NCBI RefSeq assembly: GCF_000803315.1
Contig: NZ_JRMH01000002.1
Span: 124,001 to 188,000, forward strand
Reading direction: 5' to 3'
Origin: Pectobacterium actinidiae
GTDB taxonomy: Bacteria; Pseudomonadota; Gammaproteobacteria; Enterobacterales; Enterobacteriaceae
DNA length: 64,000 bases
Both the position numbers and the translations under genes were made by a program. The notes beneath the pieces were generated by a model. It had not been told where the DNA came from, made no database searches, and saw only the letters and a program-made list of their open reading frames with translations. Positions 41,076-52,051 of this stretch are shown piece by piece (position 1 is the first letter of the stretch; the number at the start of each line of letters is the position of its first letter).

Positions 41076-41486
41076 TGTGAAACCTCACTCAGCAGTTGGG
41101 TACATTATCGGATTTCCTGTCGCAAAATAAATCACAAAAAACCACTTAATGATTAATTAAATCACAAATTATCACGAAAAAATCACATACTCAATTGCTT
41201 CATGAATAATAATATTGCCATACCCCTCTCACCGGTAGGTAATAAAAGTGAACCGACACAAATCAAAAAAAACACGTAATACATTAATTTATATCATAAA
41301 AAATAATTACCTCCACTTTTCATAACTTCTGCCTTTGTGCGAAAAGAAGATAATTGCGAAGCCTCTCACAAATAATCAAAATGAATCTTTTTATGATCAC
41401 TTATGATTGATAGAGTTACCGTGTTTTAAGAAATGCATGACAACACTCGTACGCGATGGGTTATTCAAAAGCCAAACGGAGTGCTT
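41076..41486. promoter_or_regulatory. ulaG-ulaA divergent control region
   Basis: A 411-bp AT-rich gap. Near ulaG the motif ATCAC occurs at 41131, 41161, 41171 and 41182 (AAATCACAAA twice), spaced close to whole helical turns, which suggests UlaR operators. Near ulaA there is a CRP-like site TGCGA-N6-TCACA (41355-41370) and a dyad ATGATCACTTATGAT at about 41393-41407. The arrangement resembles the E. coli ula region, where UlaR and CRP act together. Confidence 0.55.
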
Positions 41487-42884
41487 ATGGAAATTTTCTA
41501 TACCATCTTCACGATTTTTTTTAATCAGGTCATGACAAACGCCCCGCTGTTATTGGGGATCGTCACGATGATTGGCTATCTGTTACTACGTAAAAACGCC
41601 ACCGTGATCATTAAAGGCACCATCAAAACGATCATCGGCTTTATGCTCCTACAGGCGGGATCGGGCATCCTGACCAGCACGTTCAAACCTGTTGTCGCCA
41701 AAATGTCCACCGTTTATGGTATCAATGGCGCCATTTCAGACACCTATGCCTCAATGATGGCCACGATTGAGAGCATGGGCGATGCCTACAGTTGGGTGGG
41801 CTACGCTGTACTGCTGGCACTGGCGCTCAATATCCTTTATGTCCTGCTGAGGCGGCTAACCGGTATCCGTACGATTATGCTTACCGGCCACATCATGTTT
41901 CAGCAAGCTGGCTTGCTTGCGGTGTTTTTGTACCTACTCGGCTACCCGATGTGGACGACTATTATCTGCACTGCCGTGCTGGTTTCCCTCTATTGGGGCA
42001 TTACCTCCAATATGATGTATAAACCCACTCAGGCCGTGACCGATGGCAGTGGTTTTTCTATCGGGCATCAACAGCAGTTCGCTTCCTGGATTGCCTATAA
42101 GCTCGCCCCCTATCTGGGTAAAAAAGAAGAAAGCGTAGAAGACCTGAAGCTCCCCGGCTGGCTCAACATCTTTCATGACAACATTGTGTCTACGGCGATT
42201 GTCATGACAGTATTCTTTGGCGCTATCCTGCTCTCTTTCGGGCTCGATACCCTGCAACAGATGGCAGGTAAAACGCACTGGTCGGTCTACATTCTCCAGA
42301 CCGGCTTTCAGTTTGCCGTCGCTATTTTCATCATTGTTCAGGGCGTACGCATGTTCGTCGCTGAACTGTCCGAGGCATTTAACGGTATATCCCAGCGTTT
42401 GATACCCGGAGCCGTGCTGGCCATTGATTGCGCGGCGATTTACAGCTTTGCCCCCAATGCCGTGGTCTGGGGCTTTATGTGGGGGACAGTCGGTCAACTG
42501 ATTGCCGTCGGCATTCTGCTAGGTATCGGTTCCCCGATCATGATCATTCCCGGTTTCATTCCCATGTTCTTCTCAAACGCGACTATCGGCGTTTTTGCCA
42601 ACCACTTCGGCGGCTGGCGCGCCGCGCTGAAGATCTGTTTGGCAATGGGCATGATCGAAATCTTCGGCTGCGTCTGGGCCATCAAACTGACCGGAATGAG
42701 CGCCTGGATGGGAATGGCCGACTGGTCAATTCTCGCACCACCGCTTATGCAAGGATTGACGCTAGGCCTGTGGTTCATGGGGGTGGTTATTATCATCGCT
42801 CTGATTTACATGGCCTTCGCCAGCCGTACGTTACGCGCAGAAGAAGACGCCGAAGGAAAACTCGCTACGCCCCCCACAAACTAA
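41487..42884 (+). CDS. ulaA: L-ascorbate-specific PTS enzyme IIC
   Basis: Membrane channel of the ascorbate phosphotransferase system. 465 aa from the ATG at 41487 ([14 protein letters not shown]), with CGGAG upstream; the earlier in-frame start at 41433 adds unrelated residues. About ten to eleven membrane segments. Conserved stretches include [37 protein letters not shown] and [17 protein letters not shown]. First gene of ulaABCDEF. Confidence 0.96.
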   Translation: MEIFYTIFTIFFNQVMTNAPLLLGIVTMIGYLLLRKNATVIIKGTIKTIIGFMLLQAGSGILTSTFKPVVAKMSTVYGINGAISDTYASMMATIESMGDAYSWVGYAVLLALALNILYVLLRRLTGIRTIMLTGHIMFQQAGLLAVFLYLLGYPMWTTIICTAVLVSLYWGITSNMMYKPTQAVTDGSGFSIGHQQQFASWIAYKLAPYLGKKEESVEDLKLPGWLNIFHDNIVSTAIVMTVFFGAILLSFGLDTLQQMAGKTHWSVYILQTGFQFAVAIFIIVQGVRMFVAELSEAFNGISQRLIPGAVLAIDCAAIYSFAPNAVVWGFMWGTVGQLIAVGILLGIGSPIMIIPGFIPMFFSNATIGVFANHFGGWRAALKICLAMGMIEIFGCVWAIKLTGMSAWMGMADWSILAPPLMQGLTLGLWFMGVVIIIALIYMAFASRTLRAEEDAEGKLATPPTN

Positions 42885-42900
42885 TTCAGGAAGCACCATC

Positions 42901-43212
42901 ATGACGGTACGAATTTTGGCAGTATGCGGCTGTGGTCAAGGCAGCTCTATGATTATGAAAATGAAAGTAGGTCAATTTCTCACTCAACAGGGCATAGATC
43001 ACAGCCTGAACAGTTGCGCTGTCGGTGAATATAAAGCGGAGCTAAGTGGAGCAGACATCATTATTGCGTCTACCCACGTAGCCAGTGAAATCACCGTCAG
43101 TGGGAATAAATATGTCGTTGGAGTGCGCAACATGCTCTCAGCAGACGATTTTGGTCCCAAGTTGCTGGATGTGATCAGAGCACATTTTCCCGCTGATTTG
43201 AAAACCTGTTAA
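42901..43212 (+). CDS. ulaB: L-ascorbate-specific PTS enzyme IIB
   Basis: Phospho-carrier subunit. 103 aa with the phosphorylated Cys in the loop [10 protein letters not shown] (about residues 8-17). It passes phosphate from UlaC to incoming ascorbate at UlaA. It lies 16 bp after ulaA. Confidence 0.96.
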   Translation: MTVRILAVCGCGQGSSMIMKMKVGQFLTQQGIDHSLNSCAVGEYKAELSGADIIIASTHVASEITVSGNKYVVGVRNMLSADDFGPKLLDVIRAHFPADLKTC

Positions 43213-43246
43213 TGCTTTTCAGTCGCGGTACACACGAGGAAAGACC

Positions 43247-43717
43247 ATGAAACTACGTGATTCACTGGCAGAAAACCGCTCTATTCGTTTACAGGTCGAG
43301 GCCGATAGCTGGCAGGCAGCAGTAAAAATCGGCGTAGACCTGCTGGTTGACGCTGATGTGGTAGAACCGCGTTATTACCAGGCGATTTTGGACGGTGTTA
43401 ATGCATTTGGCCCTTACTTCGTTCTCGCTCCCGGTCTGGCCATGCCGCACGGTCGCCCGGAAGAAGGGGTAAAACGTACAGGCTTTTCACTGGTCACGCT
43501 AAAAACCCCACTCCCCTTCAATCACGAAGATAACGATCCGGTAGATATCCTGATCACCATGGCGGCTGTGGATGCCACCACACATCAGGAGGTCGGCATT
43601 ATGCAGATCGTCACGCTCTTCGAAGATGAGGCCAACTTTGATCGTTTACGCGCCTGCCACACCGAGCAGGATGTTCTGGATTTAATTGACCGTTCAACCA
43701 CTGCGGTGGCTGATTAA
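43247..43717 (+). CDS. ulaC: L-ascorbate-specific PTS enzyme IIA
   Basis: 156-aa mannitol/fructose-type IIA protein. The phospho-accepting His is in [15 protein letters not shown] (about residue 68). GAGG precedes the ATG. Third subunit of the ascorbate transporter. Confidence 0.95.
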   Translation: MKLRDSLAENRSIRLQVEADSWQAAVKIGVDLLVDADVVEPRYYQAILDGVNAFGPYFVLAPGLAMPHGRPEEGVKRTGFSLVTLKTPLPFNHEDNDPVDILITMAAVDATTHQEVGIMQIVTLFEDEANFDRLRACHTEQDVLDLIDRSTTAVAD

Positions 43718-43728
43718 GGAGTTTATTG

Positions 43729-44382
43729 ATGTCTCATTTACCGATGTTACAGGTCGCGCTGGATAACCAAACATTAGCAAGCGCTTACCAAACCACCCGC
43801 TTGATTGCCGAAGAAGTGGATATTATTGAGGTCGGCACCATTCTGTGCGTGGGAGAAGGAGTACGTGCCGTACGCGATTTAAAAGCACTCTATCCCCATA
43901 AAATTGTCCTGGCTGATGTCAAAATCGCTGACGCCGGAAAAATTTTATCGCGCATGTGTTTTGAAGTACAGGCTGATTGGGTCACGGTAATTTGCTGCGC
44001 CGATATTAACACCGCCGCAGGTGCACTAGAGGTAGCACGTGAATTTAACGGCGATGTGCAGATCGAACTCACGGGTTTCTGGACATGGGAGCAGGCACAG
44101 GCATGGCGCGATATCGGAATTAAGCAAGTTGTCTATCACCGCAGCCGCGATGCTCAAGCCGCAGGTATTGCCTGGAGCGAGTCTGATATCAGCGCCATCA
44201 AGCGCCTGGCCGATATGGGATTCAGCGTCACCGTTACCGGGGGGCTGGCACTGGAAGACCTCCCCTTATTCGCCGGTATTCCAATCCATGTCTTTATCGC
44301 AGGGCGAAGTATTCGCGACGCTGCCAGCCCAATAGAAGCCGCCCGTGAATTTAAACGTCGGATAGCGCAGATCTGGGGATAA
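43729..44382 (+). CDS. ulaD: 3-keto-L-gulonate-6-phosphate decarboxylase
   Basis: Magnesium-dependent enzyme of the OMP decarboxylase superfamily that gives L-xylulose-5-phosphate and CO2. 217 aa from the ATG at 43729, with AAGGAG upstream; a TTG sits one codon earlier. The conserved metal-binding DVKIADAG motif (about 62-69) and the phosphate-binding VTGGL and FIAGRSI segments are present. Confidence 0.96.
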   Translation: MSHLPMLQVALDNQTLASAYQTTRLIAEEVDIIEVGTILCVGEGVRAVRDLKALYPHKIVLADVKIADAGKILSRMCFEVQADWVTVICCADINTAAGALEVAREFNGDVQIELTGFWTWEQAQAWRDIGIKQVVYHRSRDAQAAGIAWSESDISAIKRLADMGFSVTVTGGLALEDLPLFAGIPIHVFIAGRSIRDAASPIEAAREFKRRIAQIWG

Positions 44383-44392
44383 GGAGAAGCTC

Positions 44393-45253
44393 ATGCTCAC
44401 AAAAGCCGTACCGCTCGGTATTTACGAGAAAGCCTTGCCACCAAGGGAAGACTGGCTAACGCGCCTGCAACAGGCGAAAGCGCTGGGCTTTGATTTTGTC
44501 GAAATGTCGGTAGATGAAACTGATAGCCGATTGGCACGGCTGGACTGGAGCCGTGAGCAACGAATGGAATTAGTCAACGCCATCGCGACCAGCGGCATCC
44601 GCGTACCCTCTATGTGCCTCAGCGCACATCGCCGTTTCCCGTTAGGCTCGGAGGATGATGCCATTCGGGAGCAAGGGCTGGCTATCATGCAGAAGGCGAT
44701 CCGGCTGGCGCAGGATGTGGGGATCCGCGTGATCCAACTTGCCGGCTACGACGTCTATTACCAACGCGCGAATGACACCACCCGAGAGCGCTTCCGTCTC
44801 GGATTACAACATGCGGTAGCAATGGCAAGCCGGGCGCAGGTTACGCTGGCGATGGAAATCATGGACTATCCGTTGATGAACTCCATCAGCAAGGCGCTCG
44901 GTTACGCTAACTTTCTGAATAATCCCTGGTTTCAACTGTATCCCGATATCGGCAACCTCTCCGCATGGGATAATGACGTACAAATGGAACTACGCGCCGG
45001 GAAAGGCCATATTGTGGCAGTACACGTTAAGGACACCAAGCCGGGGGTGTTTAAAAACGTGCCATTCGGTACAGGCGTTGTCGATTTTACTCAGTGTTTT
45101 TCAACGCTGAAAGAGAGCGGTTATTGCGGCCCCTATCTGATTGAGATGTGGAGTGAAAATGCGCAAGACCCTATTCAGGAAGTCACCGCCGCACGCGACT
45201 GGATCAAGCAGAGAATGTCGCAGGCGGGGCTACCCGTGGAGGAGAGCGTATGA
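44393..45253 (+). CDS. ulaE: L-ribulose/L-xylulose-5-phosphate 3-epimerase UlaE
   Basis: TIM-barrel epimerase that converts L-xylulose-5-phosphate to L-ribulose-5-phosphate. 286 aa. Metal-binding acidic and His residues appear in [35 protein letters not shown] and LIEMWSE. It overlaps ulaF by 4 bp (ATGA). Confidence 0.95.
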   Translation: MLTKAVPLGIYEKALPPREDWLTRLQQAKALGFDFVEMSVDETDSRLARLDWSREQRMELVNAIATSGIRVPSMCLSAHRRFPLGSEDDAIREQGLAIMQKAIRLAQDVGIRVIQLAGYDVYYQRANDTTRERFRLGLQHAVAMASRAQVTLAMEIMDYPLMNSISKALGYANFLNNPWFQLYPDIGNLSAWDNDVQMELRAGKGHIVAVHVKDTKPGVFKNVPFGTGVVDFTQCFSTLKESGYCGPYLIEMWSENAQDPIQEVTAARDWIKQRMSQAGLPVEESV

Positions 45254-45942
45254 ATACAACATCACTAAAACAGCAGGTATTTCAGGCCAACATGGCACTA
45301 CCGCAGCATGGTCTGGTGACTTACACCTGGGGTAATGTCAGCGCCATCGATCGCGAGCGCCAGATCATCGTCATCAAACCTAGCGGCGTCGCTTATGAAA
45401 AGATGCAAGCAGACGATATGGTCGTCGTGGATATGCAGGGGAAGGTCATCGAAGGTCAATACCGCCCTTCTTCAGATACGGCGACCCACCTTGCCCTTTA
45501 CCAACGTTACCCACAAATCGGTGGTATTGTGCATACCCATTCAACACACGCTACAGCCTGGGCTCAGGCCGGATTATCCCTTCCTGCGCTGGGTACAACG
45601 CACGCCGATTATTTCTCTGGTGACATTTTGTGTACTCGCCCGCTCACACCACAAGAAGTTGAGCACGACTATGAAAAAAATACGGGGGTCGTGATTGCAG
45701 AAACGATAGCCGAAAATAACCCATTATATACACCAGGGATCCTTGTCTATCAGCACGGGCCTTTTTGCTGGGGCAAAAATGCAGAAGAAGCCGTACACAA
45801 TGCGGTAGTGATGGAAGAAGTCGCAAAAATGGCCTGGATTGCCTGTTCTATCAACCCGCGCCTACACCTTATCGACGATCATTTGATGCATAAACACTTT
45901 AGCCGTAAACATGGCCCTAACGCCTACTACGGCCAACGCTAA
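45250..45942 (+). CDS. ulaF: L-ribulose-5-phosphate 4-epimerase UlaF
   Basis: Zinc-dependent class II aldolase-like epimerase giving D-xylulose-5-phosphate, which enters the pentose phosphate pathway. 230 aa. The zinc ligands are in [15 protein letters not shown] and in the downstream [10 protein letters not shown]. Last gene of the ula operon; repeat copy C follows 28 bp after the stop. Confidence 0.95.
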   Translation: MNTTSLKQQVFQANMALPQHGLVTYTWGNVSAIDRERQIIVIKPSGVAYEKMQADDMVVVDMQGKVIEGQYRPSSDTATHLALYQRYPQIGGIVHTHSTHATAWAQAGLSLPALGTTHADYFSGDILCTRPLTPQEVEHDYEKNTGVVIAETIAENNPLYTPGILVYQHGPFCWGKNAEEAVHNAVVMEEVAKMAWIACSINPRLHLIDDHLMHKHFSRKHGPNAYYGQR

Positions 45943-45970
45943 TAGGCTCCGCTATTCGATATTCCCTTCT

Positions 45971-46052
45971 TTAGGGGAAACACGGTGATGAGGTTCCCAC
46001 AGGGATACCTCGCACCGTGGTAGCCCCCGGTATCTCTATTCTTAAACGATCG
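45971..46052 (-). repeat. Intergenic palindromic repeat, copy C (diverged)
   Basis: About 82 bp aligning in reverse complement with copies A and B. The ends (GATCGTTTAAG and GTGTTTCCCC) and the core (ATCCCTGTGGGAACCT) are kept. The left inner arm is changed from CCACAGGGG to CCACGGTGC, and the outer right arm to ATCACCGTG, so the new arms still pair (CACGGTG / CACCGTG). Compensating change supports selection on pairing. Confidence 0.8.
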
Positions 46053-46170
46053 ACACCCCCCGATAACCATTCATTTAATGTGACAATTATCATTATATTG
46101 TTAGCTCCGTCACGCATAAATGTTTTTATTTGGTTAACCATTGGCTGATTTGTTTGTTTTCGATTATTAT

Positions 46171-46190
46171 AATGCTCGGAAACGAACATT
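46171..46190. promoter_or_regulatory. GlpR operator upstream of glpD
   Basis: AATGCTCGGAAACGAACATT is a near-palindrome matching the GlpR consensus (ATGTTCG...CGAACAT) with one mismatched pair, 30 bp before the glpD start. A weak CRP-like TGTGA-N6-TCATT lies at about 46079-46094. Confidence 0.75.
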
Positions 46191-46219
46191 TTGATTTATT
46201 CGAGGGTGGAGGAAGAAAC

Positions 46220-47722
46220 GTGGAAACCAAAGATCTCATCGTTATCGGCGGCGGTATTAACGGTGCAGGCATCGCCGCAGATGCGGCTGGGCGAGGGTTA
46301 TCAGTCCTGTTGTTGGAAGCGCAGGATCTTGCCTGTGCCACGTCCTCCGCCAGTTCCAAGCTGATTCATGGCGGCCTGCGTTACCTTGAGCACTATGAGT
46401 TTCGTTTGGTCAGCGAAGCGCTGTCCGAGCGTGAAACACTGCTGAAAATGGCTCCGCACATTATTTTCCCCATGCGCTTTCGTTTGCCCCATCAGCCGCA
46501 CCTGCGTCCGGCCTGGATGATTCGTATCGGTCTGTTCATGTACGACAACATTGGTAAACGCGTCAGCCTGCCTGCCAGTAAGGGATTGAAATTCGGCGCA
46601 GATTCTGTGCTTAAGCCGGAGCTGAAACAGGGCTTTGAATACTCAGACTGCTGGGTGGACGATGCGCGTCTGGTGGTGTTAAACGCGCAGGAAGTGACAA
46701 AGCGCGGTGGAGAAGTCCGTACCCGCACCAAAGTGACCCGCGCTCGCCGTGAGCAAGGCATGTGGATTGTGGATGCGGTTGATTCACTGACCGGCGAAAC
46801 CTTCACTTGGCGCGCCAAAGGTCTGGTGAACGCCACCGGCCCGTGGGTGAAAGAATTCTTTGATGACGGCCTACAGCTGAAATCGCCTTACGGCATCCGT
46901 TTAATCAAAGGCAGCCACATCGTGGTGCCAAAAGTCCATAACCAGCCGCAGGCCTACATTCTGCAAAATAAAGATCACCGTATTGTGTTCGTGATCCCGT
47001 GGCAGGATGACTACTCAATCATCGGCACGACCGACGTGGAGTACAAAGGCAATCCGCACGATGTGAAGATCGACGATAATGAAGTCGGTTACCTGTTAGA
47101 CGTGTATAACGACCATTTCAAACAGCAACTGACTCGTGACGATATCGTCTGGACTTACTCTGGCGTGCGTCCACTGTGTGATGACGAGTCTGATTCTCCA
47201 CAGGCGATTACCCGTGACTACACGCTGTCAGTCGATGATGATAACGGTCAGGCTCCACTGCTTTCCGTGTTTGGCGGCAAGCTGACGACATACCGTAAGC
47301 TGGCAGAGCACGCGCTGGATAAGCTGCACAAATACTACCCGCAAGCGGGTAAAGCCTGGACGAAAGGTGCAGTATTGCCGGGTGGCGATATCGCTGGCAC
47401 ACGTGATGACTACGCCGCCGCGCTGCGTCGCCGCTTCAATCTGCCTGAATCACTGACGCGCCGTTACAGCCGCACGTACGGTTCAAACAGCGAGCTGATT
47501 CTGGCAAACGTGAAAGGCCTCAGCGACCTGGGTGAAGATTTCGGTCATGACCTGTACGAAGCGGAACTGCGCTATCTGGTCGAAAAAGAATGGGCCGTCA
47601 CGCTGGATGACGTCATCTGGCGCCGCACCAAGCTGGGCATGCGCTTCGATGACGCACAGAAACAACGCATCAGCGACTGGTTAGCCAACCACCGCCAACA
47701 GCAAATGGCAAAAGCGGGTTAA
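46220..47722 (+). CDS. glpD: Aerobic glycerol-3-phosphate dehydrogenase
   Basis: Membrane-associated FAD enzyme that oxidises glycerol-3-phosphate to dihydroxyacetone phosphate and feeds the quinone pool. The GTG at 46220 with GGAGGAAG upstream starts METKDLIVIGGGINGAGIAA, giving 500 aa (E. coli 501). The N-terminal dinucleotide fold GGGINGAGIAADAAGRG and conserved HGGLRYLEHYEFRLV, WTYSGVRPLCDD and SVFGGKLTTYRKLAEH blocks are all present. Confidence 0.97.
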   Translation: METKDLIVIGGGINGAGIAADAAGRGLSVLLLEAQDLACATSSASSKLIHGGLRYLEHYEFRLVSEALSERETLLKMAPHIIFPMRFRLPHQPHLRPAWMIRIGLFMYDNIGKRVSLPASKGLKFGADSVLKPELKQGFEYSDCWVDDARLVVLNAQEVTKRGGEVRTRTKVTRARREQGMWIVDAVDSLTGETFTWRAKGLVNATGPWVKEFFDDGLQLKSPYGIRLIKGSHIVVPKVHNQPQAYILQNKDHRIVFVIPWQDDYSIIGTTDVEYKGNPHDVKIDDNEVGYLLDVYNDHFKQQLTRDDIVWTYSGVRPLCDDESDSPQAITRDYTLSVDDDNGQAPLLSVFGGKLTTYRKLAEHALDKLHKYYPQAGKAWTKGAVLPGGDIAGTRDDYAAALRRRFNLPESLTRRYSRTYGSNSELILANVKGLSDLGEDFGHDLYEAELRYLVEKEWAVTLDDVIWRRTKLGMRFDDAQKQRISDWLANHRQQQMAKAG

Positions 47723-47727
47723 AAAAA

Positions 47728-47752
47728 ATGGACGAGCATCTCGTCCATGTTG
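47728..47752 (+). terminator. glpD terminator hairpin
   Basis: Perfect 9-bp stem ATGGACGAG / CTCGTCCAT with a 3-nt loop, preceded by A8 and followed by GTTGTTTC, 5 bp past the glpD stop. The A-run allows function on the minus strand also. Confidence 0.75.
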
Positions 47753-47829
47753 TTTCACCAGATGTTGCTGGCGTAAAAATCATGCTGAGGGGTGGGTTAA
47801 CGCCGAGTGAGCGACAGGACGTCGCGAAA

Positions 47830-47994
47830 GCCAGTGCCGCGTCGGGAACGCGTCACTGGCGGCTCGATTCGCGTTAATCCAAGCCCGAAGGTACCGCACA
47901 GCGGCATGATTTAGCCAATAAGCCTGGGTACACAGGGCAAGCGGCGACTGAGCTGCCCTGTGTCGGGCGTGGCTCCCAGCAACAGAACCACGCC
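47830..47994. other. Three consecutive hairpins between glpD and glgP
   Basis: A gap with no convincing gene holds three tandem stem-loops: GCCAGTG / CACTGGC (47830-47860, with an inner GCGT/ACGC stem), ACACAGGGCA / TGCCCTGTGT (47930-47963, perfect 10 bp), and GGCGTGG / CCACGCC (47966-47994). A structured RNA or a decayed repeat is possible. E. coli has the yzgL remnant in the same place. Confidence 0.4.
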
Positions 47995-48060
47995 TATTCT
48001 CACCACGCACGAAACAATCACACTCCTCAATGTAAATCCGCAATAATGAAATGTCTTCAA

Positions 48061-50508
48061 TCACAACCGTATCGGTTTGATATTCCAGATATCTTCTGCA
48101 TATTCAGCGATGGTGCGGTCAGACGAGAAATAGCCCATGCTGGCAATGTTCTGGACGGCACAGCGCGCCCATTCCTCTTTGTTCGCATACAGCTCATCCA
48201 CGCGATCCTGCGTATCTACATAACTGCGATAGTCCGCCAATAGCTGGTAGTAATCGCCAAAATTTACTAGTGAATCAAACAGATCGCTGTAACGTCGGCT
48301 ATCGTCAGGGCTAAAAACACCGGTGGTAATTTGCGTCAACACACGGCGCAACTCTTCATCCTGATCGTAATATTGCCGTGGGTTATAGCCGTTCTGGCGT
48401 AGCGCCTCGACCTGCTCAGTCGTATTACCGAAGATAAACATATTCTCTTCGCCAATGTGTTCCAGCATTTCGACATTCGCACCGTCCAGCGTGCCGATCG
48501 TCAGCGCACCGTTCAGGGCAAACTTCATATTACTGGTCCCGGATGCCTCCGTTCCCGCCAGTGAGATCTGCTCAGAAAGATCCGCCGCCGGAATGATGAT
48601 CTGCGCCAGACTCACGCTGTAGTTTGGAATGAAGACTACCTTCAGCCGATCGTGCAATGCCGGATCGTTGTTGATCACCTTCGCGACGTCGTTGATCAAG
48701 TTAATAATGTGCTTCGCCATGTAATAGGCTGACGCCGCCTTGCCCGCAAAAATGACGACACGCGGCACACGCTCGACCTCGGGGTCATCCTTAATGCGGT
48801 TATAGAGCGTAATGACGTGCAACACGTTCAGCAGTTGCCGCTTGTATTCGTGAATACGCTTAATCTGCACATCAAACAGCGATTCCGGGTTAACCACAAT
48901 ATTCAGGTTTTCCGCCATATAGTTCGCTAAACGCACTTTATTCTTCAGCTTCACCTTGCTGATTTTCTGCACAAATGCCGGATAATCGATGTGTTGTTTC
49001 AGTTCACTCAACTGGCTCAGATCGGTGCGCCAGGTCTGCCCAATGGTGTCATCCAGTAGCTTGGATAGCGACGGGTTAGCCAGCGCCAGCCAGCGCCGTG
49101 GCGTCACACCGTTGGTTTTATTGCAGAACCGATTAGGGAAGAGGCGGGCGAAATCAGCAAACAGAGACTGCACCATCAGATCCGAATGCAGCTCCGATAC
49201 GCCATTCACCTTATGGCTGGCAACCACCGCCAGCCACGCCATCCGTATTTTACGCCCGTTGTTTTCATCAATGATGGACACCCGTGCCAACAGTTCGTTG
49301 TCATCGGGGGCTTCTTTCTGGACGAACTCCAGAAAATGCTCGTTAATTTCGAAAATCAATTGCAGATGGCGCGGCAGGATTTTACCCAGCATATCAACTG
49401 GCCAGGTTTCCAGCGCTTCCTGCATCAGCGTGTGGTTGGTGTAGGAGAAGACTTTCCTCACCACGGTCCACGCCTCTATCCACTTGAATTTATGCTCATC
49501 AATCAGCAAACGCATCAGCTCAGGGATAGCCAGCACCGGATGCGTATCGTTCAGGTGGATGGCGAACTTCTCCGCCAAATTGCTGTACGTTTTATGCATC
49601 ATCCAGTGGCGGTTGAGAATGTCCTGCACCGTAGCGGAAACCAGGAAATACTCCTGACGCAGGCGCAACTCACGGCCTGAATAGGTGGAATCATCGGGAT
49701 ACAGCACGCGCGACACGTTTTCCGAGTGGTTTTTATCTTCCACCGCCGCAAAATAGTCGCCCTGATTGAATTTACCCAGATTAATTTCGTTACTGGCCTG
49801 CGCACCCCACAAACGCAGAGTATTGGTGGCGTCGGTATCAAAACCGGGAATGATTTGGTCGTAGGCGCACGCGATAACCTCTTCCGTTTCCAGCCAGCGC
49901 ATTTTGCTGCCTTCCTGCTGGATGCGGCCGCCGAAGCGCACTTTGTAACGCGTGCTGTGGCGCGGGAATTCCCACGCGTTGCCGTATTCCAGCCAGTAAT
50001 CCGGCGATTCCGCCTGCTTGCCGTTAACGATATTCTGTTTGAACATACCGTACTCGTAGCGAATACCGTAGCCGCGCCCTGGCAACGCCATCGTCGCCAG
50101 CGAATCGAGGAAGCAGGCCGCCAGACGACCCAGGCCACCGTTCCCTAAGCCAGGATCGTTTTCTTCCTGTAGCAGATCGTCCAGTTCCAGCCCCATACCA
50201 TCCAGCGCGGCTTTCAGATCGTCATACAATCCCATCGCCAGCAGCGCGTTCGACAACGTCCGCCCCAGCAAAAATTCCATCGACAAGTAATAGACCTGCC
50301 GCACATCCTGCGAAAGCTGTGCCCGATTCGAGCGCAGCCAACGTTCCACCATCCGGTCACGCACGGCCAGCAGCGTGGCGTTCAGCCAGTCATGTTTATT
50401 TGCAATGGAGGGATCTTTCCCCACGCTAAACATGAGTTTGTAAGCAATAGAGTGTTTCAGCGCTTCCACACTGAGCGTTGGTGAAGTATAGATAAACGGC
50501 GAGTTCAT
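48061..50508 (-). CDS. glgP: Glycogen phosphorylase
   Basis: GT35 PLP enzyme that releases glucose-1-phosphate from glycogen. 815 aa from the ATG at 50508 ([18 protein letters not shown]), which matches E. coli GlgP (MNAPFTYSSPTLS). The PLP region [20 protein letters not shown] and the glycogen-type loop are intact. It is a paralogue of MalP, encoded 11 kb away. Last gene of glgBXCAP; gene order is as in E. coli. Confidence 0.97.
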   Translation of the reverse strand: MNSPFIYTSPTLSVEALKHSIAYKLMFSVGKDPSIANKHDWLNATLLAVRDRMVERWLRSNRAQLSQDVRQVYYLSMEFLLGRTLSNALLAMGLYDDLKAALDGMGLELDDLLQEENDPGLGNGGLGRLAACFLDSLATMALPGRGYGIRYEYGMFKQNIVNGKQAESPDYWLEYGNAWEFPRHSTRYKVRFGGRIQQEGSKMRWLETEEVIACAYDQIIPGFDTDATNTLRLWGAQASNEINLGKFNQGDYFAAVEDKNHSENVSRVLYPDDSTYSGRELRLRQEYFLVSATVQDILNRHWMMHKTYSNLAEKFAIHLNDTHPVLAIPELMRLLIDEHKFKWIEAWTVVRKVFSYTNHTLMQEALETWPVDMLGKILPRHLQLIFEINEHFLEFVQKEAPDDNELLARVSIIDENNGRKIRMAWLAVVASHKVNGVSELHSDLMVQSLFADFARLFPNRFCNKTNGVTPRRWLALANPSLSKLLDDTIGQTWRTDLSQLSELKQHIDYPAFVQKISKVKLKNKVRLANYMAENLNIVVNPESLFDVQIKRIHEYKRQLLNVLHVITLYNRIKDDPEVERVPRVVIFAGKAASAYYMAKHIINLINDVAKVINNDPALHDRLKVVFIPNYSVSLAQIIIPAADLSEQISLAGTEASGTSNMKFALNGALTIGTLDGANVEMLEHIGEENMFIFGNTTEQVEALRQNGYNPRQYYDQDEELRRVLTQITTGVFSPDDSRRYSDLFDSLVNFGDYYQLLADYRSYVDTQDRVDELYANKEEWARCAVQNIASMGYFSSDRTIAEYAEDIWNIKPIRL

Positions 50509-50583
50509 AATATTCATTCCCAAGTGAGTGTTACCCTACCCTGTCGTTTTCAGATTGCACGAGGATGACGCGCAGCGAGAAAA

Positions 50584-52023
50584 CTAGTGGGTATACAAGC
50601 GTTGATATAGCGCACCATAAGCCTGAGCAGAAACCTGCCAACCAAAATCCATCGCCATCGCCTGACGCTGTACATAGCGCCATAGCGTGGGTCGGGACCA
50701 CAACACAAACACACGACGAATCGCGCGGGATAGCGATCCCACACTGCAATCATTAAAGACGAATCCACTTGCCAATCCATCCGCCAGATTCTCCAGCGAA
50801 CAGTCCGATACCGTATCCGCCAGCCCACCGGTTCGGCGCACTAGCGGCAACGTGCCATATTTCAGGCCGTAGAGCTGCGTTAACCCGCAAGGTTCAAATC
50901 GGCTCGGCACCATGATGACATCCGCACCGCCAATAATGCGGTGCGAGAAGGCTTCGTGATAACCAATCTGCACGCCAACCTGACCGTGATATTCCGCCGC
51001 CGCCGCCAGAAAGCCCTCCTGCAAATCGGCATCTCCTGCGCCTAGCACCACCAGTTGCCCGCCTTGCTCCAGCAAATCGGGTATCGCACTTAACGCGATA
51101 TCGAGACCTTTCTGACTGGTCAGGCGACTGACGATGGCAAAAACCGGTGCCTTGTCGTCTACCTTCAGGCCCATCGCCGTTTGCAGATGCCGCTTGTTTA
51201 CGGCTTTGTCCGCTAAAGCATCTCGGGTGTAATGGCTAGTGAGTAAAGGATCGTGCGCCGGATTCCAAATCGTTTCGTCTACGCCATTGAGGATGCCGGA
51301 CAGTCGTCCTTCTTCTTCACGCGTTTTCAGCAAGCCCTCCATGCCGTAGCCATAAGCAGGCAGCGTAATCTCGTGCGCGTAGGTTGGGCTCACGGTCGTA
51401 ATATGGTCAGCGTAGTACAATCCTGCCTTGAGGTAGGAAATCTGGCCGTAAAACTCCAGCCCGTACACCTGAAAGAAATCGCTCGGAAGTTGGAGATTCG
51501 GCATATGTCGGGCATCAAACAGTCCCTGATAGGCCAGGTTGTGAACGGTAAAGACCGATTTCGCCGGACGGTTGCGCGCCGCCAGATAGGCGCAGGTCAG
51601 CCCCGCGTGCCAGTCATGGGCATGCACAACATCAGGTCGCCAGTAGTGATCTAAACCGCACGCCATTTCGCATCCCATCCACCCCAGCAGCGCAAACCGC
51701 AGGTAGTTGTCGGCATAAGCATAAAGCGCCGGGTCGTGGTAAGGACTGCCCGCGCGTTCATACAGTTCAGGCACATCAATCAGATAAATACCGACGCCGT
51801 TAAAATGGCCGAACAGTAAGGTGACATGTCCAGCAAACGTATCCAGCTCACGCACAACCTCTAGGTTGGCAATGCCTTTTTTCAGATCGGGGAAGGCAGG
51901 CAGAATAACGCGGGCATCCATACCCGCCACAATCTGCGCGCCGGGCAACGCACCCGCCACATCCGCCAGTCCACCGGTTTTCAATAGTGGAAATAGCTCT
52001 GAACAAACATGTAAGACCCGCAT
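50584..52023 (-). CDS. glgA: Glycogen synthase
   Basis: GT5 ADP-glucose transferase that extends the alpha-1,4 chains. 479 aa from the ATG at 52023 ([20 protein letters not shown]). The ADP-glucose-binding KTGGLADV motif at about residue 15 and the C-terminal [18 protein letters not shown] block are clear. The 40 extra upstream in-frame codons lie inside glgC and do not fit. Confidence 0.97.
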   Translation of the reverse strand: MRVLHVCSELFPLLKTGGLADVAGALPGAQIVAGMDARVILPAFPDLKKGIANLEVVRELDTFAGHVTLLFGHFNGVGIYLIDVPELYERAGSPYHDPALYAYADNYLRFALLGWMGCEMACGLDHYWRPDVVHAHDWHAGLTCAYLAARNRPAKSVFTVHNLAYQGLFDARHMPNLQLPSDFFQVYGLEFYGQISYLKAGLYYADHITTVSPTYAHEITLPAYGYGMEGLLKTREEEGRLSGILNGVDETIWNPAHDPLLTSHYTRDALADKAVNKRHLQTAMGLKVDDKAPVFAIVSRLTSQKGLDIALSAIPDLLEQGGQLVVLGAGDADLQEGFLAAAAEYHGQVGVQIGYHEAFSHRIIGGADVIMVPSRFEPCGLTQLYGLKYGTLPLVRRTGGLADTVSDCSLENLADGLASGFVFNDCSVGSLSRAIRRVFVLWSRPTLWRYVQRQAMAMDFGWQVSAQAYGALYQRLYTH

Positions 52024-52051
52024 TATGACTCCCGTTTTGTTCCGATGGTGT

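Noticed and set aside
47780..48064. 94-aa open frame in the glpD-glgP gap
   Set aside because: No ribosome-binding site, odd composition, runs through the three hairpins. Treated as non-coding.
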